From Bryobacterales bacterium (GTDB lineage: Bacteria > Cyanobacteriota > Vampirovibrionia > Obscuribacterales > Obscuribacteraceae): a DNA stretch of 8,700 nt. The stretch lies in NCBI GenBank assembly GCA_903970295.1, contig CAJCHQ010000363.1, positions 1 to 8,700 of the forward strand, given 5' to 3'. This document shows, piece by piece, positions 1-6,496 of this stretch (position 1 is its first letter; each line of letters starts with the position of its first letter). A model generated the notes under the pieces. That model saw nothing but the letters and a program-made list of their open reading frames with translations. It was not told where the DNA came from and did no database searches. Made by a program: the position numbers and the translations under genes.

Positions 1-793
1 CGACGAAGCCAAAGGCCACTCGAATCGCGCGCGCACCAACGTGTCCCATATCCGCATAAAGCGCTTCACCGCCTGTAAGAGCGAGAAAGACCGCACCGAA
101 GATAGCGAAAGAGACCGCCGGATTTTCAACAAGCACACGCACGGCATAGACAGGATTGAGAGCAGCAAGCACGGCTGGATGCAAGCAAATGTGGGCGAAA
201 CCGATGGCGCCGATTGCCGCAAACCAAACTACCATGATTGGTCCGAATAACTTTCCGATGGCACCCGTGCCCTTCTTCTGAATGAAGAAAAGAACAATCA
301 AGACGACGACCGTCACCGGAATCACGAAGAAAGCGAAGGGTGGTGCTGCAACTTTTATACCTTCCATCGCTGAAAGGACCGATATGGCTGGGGTAATCAT
401 GCCGTCGCCGTAGAGAAATGCGGCGCCGAGGACACCAAGCAAAACGAGGCAGCCTATATGCTTGGCCGACACTTTCGTGTTGTTCTTAACCAGACTTAGC
501 AGAGCGAGAATGCCACCTTCTCCTTCATTGTCGGCACGAAGAACGACACCGATGTACTTGAGAGTGACGGTGATGAAAAGAGCCCAGATGATCAAGCTGG
601 CGATACCTATCGCTTCCAGCGCTGTCGGAGCTGTGTGATTGGTCGCCGCCAGGGCTACTTGGAAGGCGTACAGAGGCGAGGTGCCGATGTCGCCGTAGAC
701 GACACCCAGAGCTACCAGAGACATGCCAATCACACCGTGACTCGCTTGTGGTGATTGGGGGTTGCGGTGAGTTTTTTTTGTAGGTGTATACAC
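1..793 (-). CDS. kup: Kup/HAK/KT-family potassium uptake protein, N-terminal part (runs off left edge)
   Basis: Proton-coupled K+ uptake carrier of the inner membrane. The 264 visible codons translate to a clear Kup N-terminus: VVYGDIGTSPLYAF at residues 31-44, RADNEGEGGILAL near 86-98, YGDGMITPAISVLSAMEG at 128-145, an IQKKGT loop near 171-176, and GGEALYADMGH at 241-251. These occur in the same order and spacing as in E. coli Kup. Several hydrophobic segments are visible (about 23-45, 64-85, 112-130, 153-171, 182-202, 226-241). Family members are about 620-650 residues, so more than half, including the C-terminal cytoplasmic domain, lies outside the window. The start is GTG at 791-793, chosen because AGGAG (minus strand, 801-805) sits 7 nt upstream and because the first conserved motif then begins about 30 residues in. 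The first in-frame ATG, at codon 24, would cut into the first membrane segment. Identification of the family is firm. Confidence 0.95.
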   Translation of the reverse strand, partial: MYTPTKKTHRNPQSPQASHGVIGMSLVALGVVYGDIGTSPLYAFQVALAATNHTAPTALEAIGIASLIIWALFITVTLKYIGVVLRADNEGEGGILALLSLVKNNTKVSAKHIGCLVLLGVLGAAFLYGDGMITPAISVLSAMEGIKVAAPPFAFFVIPVTVVVLIVLFFIQKKGTGAIGKLFGPIMVVWFAAIGAIGFAHICLHPAVLAALNPVYAVRVLVENPAVSFAIFGAVFLALTGGEALYADMGHVGARAIRVAFGFV

Positions 794-800
794 GTCGATT

Positions 801-805
801 CTCCT
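801..805 (-). promoter_or_regulatory. Ribosome binding site for kup GTG start
   Basis: AGGAG on the minus strand, 7 nt before the GTG codon. It decides in favour of this non-ATG start. Confidence 0.7.
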
Positions 806-852
806 ACTTCGCTGAAGCACGGAAAAATATCGGGCGTTAAGTGACGCGCGCG

Positions 853-858
853 ATTGTA
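853..858 (-). promoter_or_regulatory. Possible -10 element for kup
   Basis: The minus strand reads TACAAT (5 of 6 matches to TATAAT), about 60 nt upstream of the kup start. No good -35 hexamer lies 16-18 bp further upstream, so this is only a candidate. I see no recognisable riboswitch in the leader. Confidence 0.25.
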
Positions 859-989
859 GAGATCAATTGTGGAAGAGGTGTTGGAGCGGAGTGTTAATGA
901 CGTTGGTGGAGGAGAGGTAGATGAAGTTGTCGTACCAGGTTGTCAGTTTTGGGACAAATGTAATGACCTCAAATCTTCATTAAAGAAGG

Positions 990-1016
990 ATTACGAGCAT
1001 TGTTGCCGTTCGTAAT
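990..1016. repeat. Inverted repeat, 7-bp arms (ATTACGA / TCGTAAT)
   Basis: Perfect 7-bp arms separated by 13 nt. The interval carries a further short complementary pair (GCA/TGC). On the plus strand a TTTT follows at once; on the minus strand CCTTCTTT follows. It could be a weak terminator for the small ORF upstream of it on the minus strand, or an operator. The AT-rich arms make it a weak RNA stem. Confidence 0.35.
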
Positions 1017-1040
1017 TTTGGGTGACCCTTGTCGGGCGAA

Positions 1041-1424
1041 TCAGTCCGCATCGCGAGTTCTGCTTTTCTTTTTTTGTCCAGCCGCATGATTAAATGCGAG
1101 CGCGAGATATCGAAGAAGTTTGTCAACGTCAATTAATCTCTTCCAAGGCGGGTAGCGCGGATAGCGCAATTTGGCCAGATTATCGGTGTCATCGTATATG
1201 CACTGGATGTGGTGGCGTCTGCTGAACGATGTTGGCGATGCTGTCAAGCGGTCCACTGTGCCGATGTCTTTAGCGGTCGCGCGAGCTCGCGGCAGAATAT
1301 TTGGTGAGTTCGCTACAAAAGTTTGCTGACAGGAAAACTGCGGTCTTGCTAAAAGCAAATACTCGCACATTTCTCTCCCCAAGAAGATTCCAAAACTCAG
1401 CTGAAACTTCCCAATCGATGCCAA
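1041..1424 (-). CDS. Doubtful small hypothetical protein (or gene remnant)
   Basis: An open frame of 127 codons beginning with TTG and ending in TGA. I do not recognise the product. The C-terminal half (about residues 55-120) looks protein-like: it has charged and aromatic clusters such as CIYDDTDNLAKLRYPRYPPW and a helix-like LLRYLALAF, then a basic tail QKKKSR. Its codons resemble those of the neighbours. The N-terminal half is less convincing and no clear ribosome binding site precedes the TTG. Internal starts (GTG near codon 57) are possible. It may be a real short protein, the 3' remnant of a decayed gene, or chance. It points toward kup, with about 250 bp between. Confidence 0.25.
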   Translation of the reverse strand: MASIGKFQLSFGIFLGREMCEYLLLARPQFSCQQTFVANSPNILPRARATAKDIGTVDRLTASPTSFSRRHHIQCIYDDTDNLAKLRYPRYPPWKRLIDVDKLLRYLALAFNHAAGQKKKSRTRDAD

Positions 1425-1499
1425 TCCCCGAGGAGTGTCCTCTGTCTTTGTGCGAGCATCTTTGATGGGCAGCGATTCGACTTCTCACTTCAACTGCAA

Positions 1500-1504
1500 A
1501 AGGA
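1500..1504 (+). promoter_or_regulatory. Ribosome binding site of the ADP-ribosylglycohydrolase gene
   Basis: AAGGA, 9 nt upstream of the ATG at 1514. It supports this start, which is also the first ATG in frame. Confidence 0.65.
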
Positions 1505-1513
1505 CGAACGAAA

Positions 1514-2728
1514 ATGACTGGACCCAAGCATATCCGTATCATGGAATACTCCGCCTATGGTGATGCCAAAGGAGTTTGCGTCGAGTATGCACCGCCTGAG
1601 ATTCTCGCGCAGTACGACCCGCTCGGCGGTTATGTCAGACATCACAAGTATGAGACTGGGAATGGGCGCTATTCGGACGATGTGCAAGCGGAGATTGCCA
1701 TAGCCGAGGTAATTGTCTCCGGTCGACCGCTTACCCCGATGCTCCTGGCTGATGCCTTCGTGAACGTTTACAAGCGAGATCGACGTCCTGGGTATGCCAG
1801 TGGATATCAGGCGTTGCTCAACAGCGTCAACGACGGCACCGATTTCCTCAAGACTATACGTCCAGACAGCGACAAGAGCGGTGCGGCCATGCGTATTTTG
1901 CCTGCCGGTATCTTTCCAACCGAAAGGCAAGTGATTCACTTTGCCACACTGCAAGCCTGCCTCACGCACAGTCAGCCGGACGGTATCAATGCTGCCATCG
2001 CCGCCGCCTTGATGTCTCACTACTTTCTCTACGATCTCGGTCCGAAGGCTGGTCTGGGAAGCTATCTTGCCTCCAAAATTCCCGGTCCATGGGCGCAGCC
2101 TTGGAGCGCCGAATATGTCGGGCAGCAGGGCTGGATGAGTGTGCAAGCGGCCGTGACGGCGGTCATCTCTTGTGACACCATGTCTGAACTGCTCACCAAG
2201 TGCATCAAGTTCGGCGGCGACACCGACACGGTGGCGACGATTGCACTTGGAGCGGCGGCGTGTTCGGACGAGGTTCTTCGCGATCTGCCAGCGGCCGTCA
2301 CGGAAGGACTGGAGAACGGACCCTACGGGCGTGATTTCCTGCGCGGGCTCGACGCCACACTGACTGACAGAATGTATGAATTGCGACAGGCAGAACAAGC
2401 TCGACTCGCGAGTCAAAAGACAAATCGCGGAGCCGGGTCAAAAGGAGCTCCGGGCAGTGCTATCAGCAAACTGTCATCGACCGTGCCCCACGGAGCGTCT
2501 GGCAAAGTCGCAAGCCGGATTCTCGTCGTGCAGGTGCCGCCGCATATGTTTGGTCCGATCGAGAAACAAGATTATCTGCAAATCCCAGCCGACATGGATG
2601 TGGCGAAAGAAGAAAAAGCCTGGTTCGCTGGCGGCGGCGATTCGAGCGGCAAGTCCTTTGCGGAATATCTGATCTCGCAGGGAGCGGTGACGCTCGATGT
2701 CGAGATCTGGAGCATCAACTACATGTAA
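1514..2728 (+). CDS. ADP-ribosylglycohydrolase family protein (DraG-like) with C-terminal extension
   Basis: Predicted to remove ADP-ribose from modified proteins or small molecules, or a related ADP-ribose linkage, using a two-metal (Mg2+/Mn2+) site in the cytoplasm. The 404-residue protein carries the family landmarks in order: an AYGDAKG..E block at 15-24 (the short form of the usual GDALG helix), YSDD at 53-56 in place of the usual T-D-D metal motif, SGAAMRILPAG at 122-132, TH at 151-152, and the second metal motif GGDTDT at 234-239 followed by the small-residue helix. A Ser replaces the usual Thr before the Asp pair, and Val57 replaces the second Thr. The hydrolase fold ends near residue 295. 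Residues about 300-333 are a Gly/Ser/Ala linker, and 334-404 form a further segment I cannot assign. No signal peptide or membrane segment is visible. No mono-ADP-ribosyltransferase partner is adjacent, so the target is unknown. Confidence 0.88.
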   Translation: MTGPKHIRIMEYSAYGDAKGVCVEYAPPEILAQYDPLGGYVRHHKYETGNGRYSDDVQAEIAIAEVIVSGRPLTPMLLADAFVNVYKRDRRPGYASGYQALLNSVNDGTDFLKTIRPDSDKSGAAMRILPAGIFPTERQVIHFATLQACLTHSQPDGINAAIAAALMSHYFLYDLGPKAGLGSYLASKIPGPWAQPWSAEYVGQQGWMSVQAAVTAVISCDTMSELLTKCIKFGGDTDTVATIALGAAACSDEVLRDLPAAVTEGLENGPYGRDFLRGLDATLTDRMYELRQAEQARLASQKTNRGAGSKGAPGSAISKLSSTVPHGASGKVASRILVVQVPPHMFGPIEKQDYLQIPADMDVAKEEKAWFAGGGDSSGKSFAEYLISQGAVTLDVEIWSINYM

Positions 2729-2744
2729 GTCACTCGCTAGACTC

Positions 2745-2778
2745 AGGGCGGCCTGCAGTTCAACTGCAGGCCAGCCTT
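2745..2778 (+). terminator. Probable terminator hairpin after the ADP-ribosylglycohydrolase gene
   Basis: Perfect arms GGCCTGCAG (2750-2758) and CTGCAGGCC (2764-2772) with loop TTCAA, extendable by about five more pairs with one bulged A. It begins about 20 nt after the stop codon. The following T-tract is poor (CTTTGTCC), so termination may be partial or the hairpin may protect the 3' end. Confidence 0.55.
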
Positions 2779-2909
2779 TGTCCGCAATGTTCTTTCCTGG
2801 CAAAATTGTGTTTTTGTCAGACTGCTAAAACTGACGAACTCTAGCTGACTTTTTCGTCTCCGTTTGCGCGTATATTGCGAAAAATAAACATAACCAGCGA
2901 AGATTATTC

Positions 2910-2946
2910 AAAAAAAGAGTGACCCCAGCTAAAGCTGAGGCCACTC
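2910..2946 (-). terminator. Intrinsic terminator of the htpX-pepF unit
   Basis: On the minus strand GAGTGGCCTCAGC, loop TTTA, GCTGGGGTCACTC forms a 13-bp stem with two G-U pairs, followed directly by seven T. It lies about 15 nt after the pepF stop codon. Textbook rho-independent form. Confidence 0.9.
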
Positions 2947-2960
2947 CCGAATTTAACGGG

Positions 2961-4772
2961 TTACGACAGCTTTGCCAATTCTTCTTCGAACAAGCGCAGA
3001 TTTTCTGCGAAGTCGTCGAAGGCCAGCTGAATTGGTGCAGGTGTTGATAAATCGACGCCTGCCTTCTTCAACAAATTGAGGCTGTAGTCGGACGAGCCAC
3101 TGCGGAGGAATTCACGGTAACGCGCGACAGCCGGCTCACCTTCTGTAAGGATTTGCCGTGCCAGTGCCGTCGCCGCGGAGACGCCGGTGGCATATTGATA
3201 GACGTAGAAGGTCGAGTAGAAGTGCGGGATACGAGCCCACTCGATTTCGATTTCGGGTGGAATCACGCAGACCGGTCCGTAATACTCGTCGTTCAACTGT
3301 TTGTGAATGGAGCAGAGTAAATCCGGGGTCAGCGGTTCGCCAGCTTCGGCACGAGCATAAACTTCTCGTTCGAATTCGGCGAACATCGTTTGCCGGAAAA
3401 GCGTCCTGCGAATCCCTTCCAGCTGCCTGTTCAGGATGTACAAGCGCATTCTCGGATCCGTTGTCGTCTTGAGCAAGTACTGAGCGAGCAGGGCTTCATT
3501 TGTGGTCGAAGCCACTTCGGCTACGAATAAAGTGTAGTCCGCGTAGGTGATCGGTTGAATCTTTCTGGAGTAGAAAGAATGGATGGAATGACCAGCTTCG
3601 TGAGCCAGCGTAAACATGCTTTCGATATTGCCGCTCCAGTTGAGGAGAATGAACGGATCGACTCCATAGGTGCCCGAGCTGTATGCACCGGTGTGTTTGT
3701 TTTTGGTTTCCAGCACATCCACCCAGCGCGACTCGAAACCCTTGCGCAAAGCGGAGACATAGTCGTCGCCCAGTGGTGCCAGAGCGGCGAGCACCGTCTC
3801 TTTTGCGTCAGCCCAGGAGATGTCACCGCTGACACCGTCGACGATCGGCACGTAGAGGTCGTGCCACTGCAGTTCTTCGAGTTGCAGTATGCGCTTGCGC
3901 AAAGCGAGATAGTTCTGCAACAGTGGGAAGTTAGCGTGCACAGTTTCAATCAAAGTGTCGTAGACACTGATAGGCAGGTTGATGCGATCCAGGCTCATTT
4001 CCAGCACGCTGTTGTATTTTTGTGCCCGAGCCAGGAAGATGTTCATCTTCACTTTTGCGGCATAAGTGGCCGAAAAAGTGTTGCGCAAATCGTTGAATTT
4101 GCCCATCATAACAAGCATTGCCTGTTTGCGGATTTGGCGATTCTTGCTCTCCAGATGCCGGCTGTAGGTGGCTTGACTGAGTTCCACCTCTTCGCCGTTT
4201 TCGTCTTTGACCAGAGGCATCTTCATGTCTGCGCTTTCGAGCTGAGTGAAGATGGTACCGGCGTCGCCTGTGATTTCGGACATCGACGAAAGCAATGCTT
4301 CGATCTCGTGTGAGCGAGTATGCTCCCGGCGGCGACTCAATTCCGTTAGCATCTGGCGGTAAATAGCCAATCCTGGTGTGCCAGTAATGAATTTCGTGAG
4401 ACGCGCTGGCTTGATTGATAGAATCTCGGGAATGATGAATGACGACGCCTGAGAAATTTTGCTGTTCAGGCTGAGCGTGCGATCCTTCAGTCCTTTGTAG
4501 TGACTGTCGGTGTTGTCGAGGTCGGAATGCAACGCGGCATAGTGGTAGAGTTTGCCGAGCACTTTCTGGCTGGCTTCATACAGCTTGAGCGTCTCGAGCA
4601 GCAAGCGACCCGACCTTTTGGTGCGCCCTTTGTATGCCGCAATTTGATCGACAAACTGAGCGGCGCGAGTGAAGTCGGCTTCGAAGTCGGCTTCGGTTGC
4701 GTAGATTGATGTGAGGTCCCACGTTAACTCGGCGGGTACTTCTGAGCGAGTTGGTACTCTCTTGGCGGTCAT
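2961..4772 (-). CDS. pepF: Oligoendopeptidase F-like M3 zinc metallopeptidase
   Basis: Cytoplasmic zinc endopeptidase that cuts short oligopeptides, a late step of protein turnover or peptide use. The 603-residue length is the normal PepF length. The zinc site is HEAGH at residues 391-395 within FTLAHEAGHSIHSFYS. The third ligand is most likely the Glu of FVAEVAST (residue 419). The RIPHFYSTFYVYQYATG block at 515-531 supplies the conserved His/Tyr group of M3 catalytic sites. The N-terminal part (WDLTSIY near 18-24, then helical repeats) matches the M3 N-terminal domain. No signal peptide is seen. The frame is open further upstream to a TTG (4817), but the ATG at 4770-4772 has AAGGA 8 nt before it, so I use that. 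It lies 111 bp downstream of htpX on the same strand and ends before a strong terminator, so it probably closes a two-gene unit. The exact M3 subgroup is inferred. Confidence 0.93.
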   Translation of the reverse strand: MTAKRVPTRSEVPAELTWDLTSIYATEADFEADFTRAAQFVDQIAAYKGRTKRSGRLLLETLKLYEASQKVLGKLYHYAALHSDLDNTDSHYKGLKDRTLSLNSKISQASSFIIPEILSIKPARLTKFITGTPGLAIYRQMLTELSRRREHTRSHEIEALLSSMSEITGDAGTIFTQLESADMKMPLVKDENGEEVELSQATYSRHLESKNRQIRKQAMLVMMGKFNDLRNTFSATYAAKVKMNIFLARAQKYNSVLEMSLDRINLPISVYDTLIETVHANFPLLQNYLALRKRILQLEELQWHDLYVPIVDGVSGDISWADAKETVLAALAPLGDDYVSALRKGFESRWVDVLETKNKHTGAYSSGTYGVDPFILLNWSGNIESMFTLAHEAGHSIHSFYSRKIQPITYADYTLFVAEVASTTNEALLAQYLLKTTTDPRMRLYILNRQLEGIRRTLFRQTMFAEFEREVYARAEAGEPLTPDLLCSIHKQLNDEYYGPVCVIPPEIEIEWARIPHFYSTFYVYQYATGVSAATALARQILTEGEPAVARYREFLRSGSSDYSLNLLKKAGVDLSTPAPIQLAFDDFAENLRLFEEELAKLS

Positions 4773-4780
4773 TTTTGTTA

Positions 4781-4785
4781 TCCTT
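4781..4785 (-). promoter_or_regulatory. Ribosome binding site deciding the pepF start
   Basis: AAGGA on the minus strand, 8 nt before the ATG at 4772. The longer TTG-started frame has no comparable site. Confidence 0.65.
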
Positions 4786-4843
4786 CTGTCGGAGGCACGA
4801 GTTGAACTCGCACCCAACGCTGCTTGTGGTTTCTTGAAGAACA

Positions 4844-4867
4844 GCGCATGGAGCAGTCTCCATGCGC
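4844..4867 (-). terminator. Strong hairpin in the htpX-pepF gap (terminator or attenuator)
   Basis: Perfect 10-bp arms GCGCATGGAG / CTCCATGCGC with the four-base loop ACTG on the minus strand, starting about 16 nt after the htpX stop. The tail is TGTTCTTC, only partly T-rich. It could end htpX transcripts, lower pepF expression by partial termination, or be a processing and stability element. Confidence 0.5.
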
Positions 4868-4883
4868 CGGTCTCGCCTCATGT

Positions 4884-5921
4884 TTAACGGGGGCACACGC
4901 CTCCGTTCATACCTTCCAGAACAGCAACTCGCTCCGGAATGGGAGGATGAGTGAGTTGCAAGTTTTTCCACCAGGCTTTGATGTGTTCGAACCATGTGTG
5001 TGGCTTGACGTCAGGCTTGGTGCTGTCGAAAAGCGGGTCGATCGTGTACATCGTCCGCATCGAACGGAACATCTCCTTCTCGACCCCTTCCGGGCGGTGA
5101 GTCTCGACGTAGGCAGCGAGCTTCTCCAGCCCAGTGGCCAGATCGCAAGGACGCCCAGTCATCAAAGCACCACGAGCATCGGCGCCAGATTCGCGCGAGC
5201 GGACAACGAACATCTGAATGATTCTCGTCATCTGTCCGGTAACCCAGAACACCGCGTAGAAGATGGCAGACGAGGCGATTGTCTCCACCCCGAAGCCCTG
5301 TTCCTGCTTGAGACCTACCGCGCGTCTGAAGATCTTGATGCTCTTCACCCAACCATTAAGGATCGAGTTAGAGGCAACAAAGAAGATCTGCGACATCACC
5401 GCGATCATCGAGTTGATTGCCACGTCGTAGTTGAATACGTGGCTCATCTCGTGGGCAAAGACGCCCTTGATGTTGTCCCGCGTGAAATTGGGAATCAAGA
5501 ACAGTCCTTCCGTTGCCGCCACAACTGCTTTGCGATGAATCGGACCGGTGGCAAAGGCGTTCGGCGACTTGGTCGCGGCAATGTAGACAGGCGGTTTGTA
5601 CTTCAATCCGGTCAGCGGAAACAGCTCGTCGATGATATCGATTAGCTGTTTATGCACAGGATTGCTGGGGTCTGCCGGTACACATTTCTGCAGCTTCAGT
5701 GAGATTTCAGCACTGAACCACCAGGAAACGACAGGCAGCACATACCAGAGAATATTCCAGCCCAGTAGCACTTTTACTGGAGCATGGAAAACGACGAACG
5801 GTATGGACGTCAGCGTCACCATAATGGCGTAACCGATGAACGTTCTAGCCCATGTTTTGAAGATTTCGCGCATCGTTCGACTGCGCGTTGTTTGGTCAGG
5901 TCTCAAGCTCTTTACTTTCAT
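4884..5921 (-). CDS. htpX: HtpX-like M48 family membrane zinc metallopeptidase
   Basis: Inner-membrane zinc endopeptidase of the HtpX type, which in studied bacteria cuts misfolded or damaged membrane proteins, with the active site facing the cytoplasm. The 345-residue protein has two N-terminal membrane segments (about 28-46 and 50-70), the SPNAFATG strand motif at 119-126, the zinc motif HEMSH at 157-161, two further hydrophobic segments (about 169-188 and 213-239), the SRESGADARGAL motif at 242-253 whose Glu244 is the expected third zinc ligand, and HPPIPERVAVL at 325-335 near the C-terminus. E. coli HtpX is about 290 residues; the extra length lies in the N-terminus, the loop 190-212 and the C-terminal part. 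The ATG start is backed by GGAG 7 nt upstream; a second ATG at codon 17 has no such site. First gene of a probable htpX-pepF unit. No heat-shock-type regulatory site was recognised upstream. Confidence 0.92.
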   Translation of the reverse strand: MKVKSLRPDQTTRSRTMREIFKTWARTFIGYAIMVTLTSIPFVVFHAPVKVLLGWNILWYVLPVVSWWFSAEISLKLQKCVPADPSNPVHKQLIDIIDELFPLTGLKYKPPVYIAATKSPNAFATGPIHRKAVVAATEGLFLIPNFTRDNIKGVFAHEMSHVFNYDVAINSMIAVMSQIFFVASNSILNGWVKSIKIFRRAVGLKQEQGFGVETIASSAIFYAVFWVTGQMTRIIQMFVVRSRESGADARGALMTGRPCDLATGLEKLAAYVETHRPEGVEKEMFRSMRTMYTIDPLFDSTKPDVKPHTWFEHIKAWWKNLQLTHPPIPERVAVLEGMNGGVCPR

Positions 5922-6422
5922 GGCAGTTCTCCGGGCGGCAGTGAACCGACACGCAGTAAGCGTTTCGATTCGACTCCGTCATATTTGCGGGTTGAAAAGT
6001 CGGGCGTGCTTCGTTTCGTTCACTCACCACATTCGATACCAATACCAAACCAACCCCCACGAGGCGGTAACGTGTGTTTATTGAGACAAGAAGAGATCTA
6101 GGTTTTGCTGGGGATCTGTGGAGTCGTTAATAGTTGGAAGCGTCTTTACGTTATGAAATAAGAAGACTTTGTTGCAACCGCATACAACTTGGCAGGTGTC
6201 CGCAAAACCGCATTCTGAGCGATTTTGTCAAGCGCAAGTGGAAAACAGGTCGTGCCACTAGTGCCTAAGTTTGCAATTAAGATGGTTCGCGAAAGACCCT
6301 GTCAAGCGGCGCTTTGTCTCAAGTTTGGCCTCTAGCGCAGCTGCCAGAGCACACCACCCGCGCCATCACTTTTCAACCAGAACGAATCGCAATCCGCGTT
6401 ACATCGTTTTGCGAGTTCTGGA

Positions 6423-6451
6423 TTGCCTCCCGACCGTCGGGCTGGTATAAC
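6423..6451 (+). promoter_or_regulatory. Sigma70-type promoter for the TPR protein gene
   Basis: TTGCCT (6423-6428, 4 of 6 matches), a 17-bp spacer, and TATAAC (6446-6451, 5 of 6). Transcription would start near 6458, giving a leader of roughly 40 nt. The spacer holds an inverted repeat, CCCGA-CCG-TCGGG (6429-6441), that could be an operator or chance. Confidence 0.6.
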
Positions 6452-6484
6452 GGGCCTTGGTCACCTCTTCAATAGAAAAACGGC

Positions 6485-6490
6485 AGAGGT
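6485..6490 (+). promoter_or_regulatory. Ribosome binding site deciding the TPR gene start
   Basis: AGAGGT abuts the ATG at 6491, too close to serve it, but is 6 nt from the ATG at 6497. The second ATG is therefore the better start. Confidence 0.6.
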
Positions 6491-6496
6491 ATGCCC

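Larger units (their letters stand above)
794..1513. other. 720-bp intergenic region between divergent kup and ADP-ribosylglycohydrolase genes
   Basis: Contains the kup leader with a candidate -10, a 7-bp-stem inverted repeat (990-1016), a perfect 12-bp palindrome CGCGAGCTCGCG (1280-1291), and one doubtful minus-strand ORF (1041-1424). No tRNA, rRNA or known riboswitch motif was recognised. No convincing -35/-10 pair was found for the rightward gene. The length is large compared with the other gaps here, so a decayed gene or an unrecognised small gene is possible. Confidence 0.6.
5922..6490. other. 569-bp divergent intergenic region between htpX and the TPR gene
   Basis: Holds the htpX leader (with three closely spaced ACCAA copies starting at 6038, 6044 and 6049, plus-strand sense) and, at its right end, a good promoter for the TPR gene. 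Between about 6100 and 6420 I find no coding frame with protein-like content, no RNA gene and no strong hairpin. I see no convincing htpX promoter. Confidence 0.6.

Noticed and set aside
794..960. Riboswitch in the kup leader (c-di-AMP type is known for K+ transporters)
   Set aside because: I could not find the conserved elements of that riboswitch class by eye; a covariance-model scan would be needed to claim it.
1280..1291. 12-bp perfect palindrome CGCGAGCTCGCG
   Set aside because: Single copy, with no spacing to a promoter or gene start that would suggest an operator; can arise by chance in GC-rich sequence.
1490..2416. 308-codon open frame on the minus strand opposite the ADP-ribosylglycohydrolase gene
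   Set aside because: The plus frame carries all the family motifs; the minus translation has no recognisable domain and is rich in Arg/His/Ser as expected of an antisense shadow.
3555..4313. 252-codon plus-strand frame opposite pepF
   Set aside because: It lies wholly within the well-supported M3 peptidase gene and reads as an antisense shadow (runs of Val, His and Phe) with no domain.
4773..4817. TTG-started 15-residue extension of pepF
   Set aside because: No ribosome binding site at the TTG; the ATG at 4770-4772 has AAGGA at proper spacing and the family N-terminus begins shortly after it.
4824..5645. 273-codon plus-strand frame across the htpX-pepF gap and htpX
   Set aside because: It is antisense to htpX, whose motifs are unambiguous. 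The translation has no recognisable family.
6226..6308. Two copies of TGTCAAGCG 74 bp apart in the htpX/TPR intergenic region
   Set aside because: Nine-base direct repeats with no flanking similarity and no third copy nearby; likely chance.
6491..6496. First ATG of the TPR gene (two extra codons)
   Set aside because: The purine-rich AGAGGT directly abuts it; spacing is right only for the ATG at 6497.
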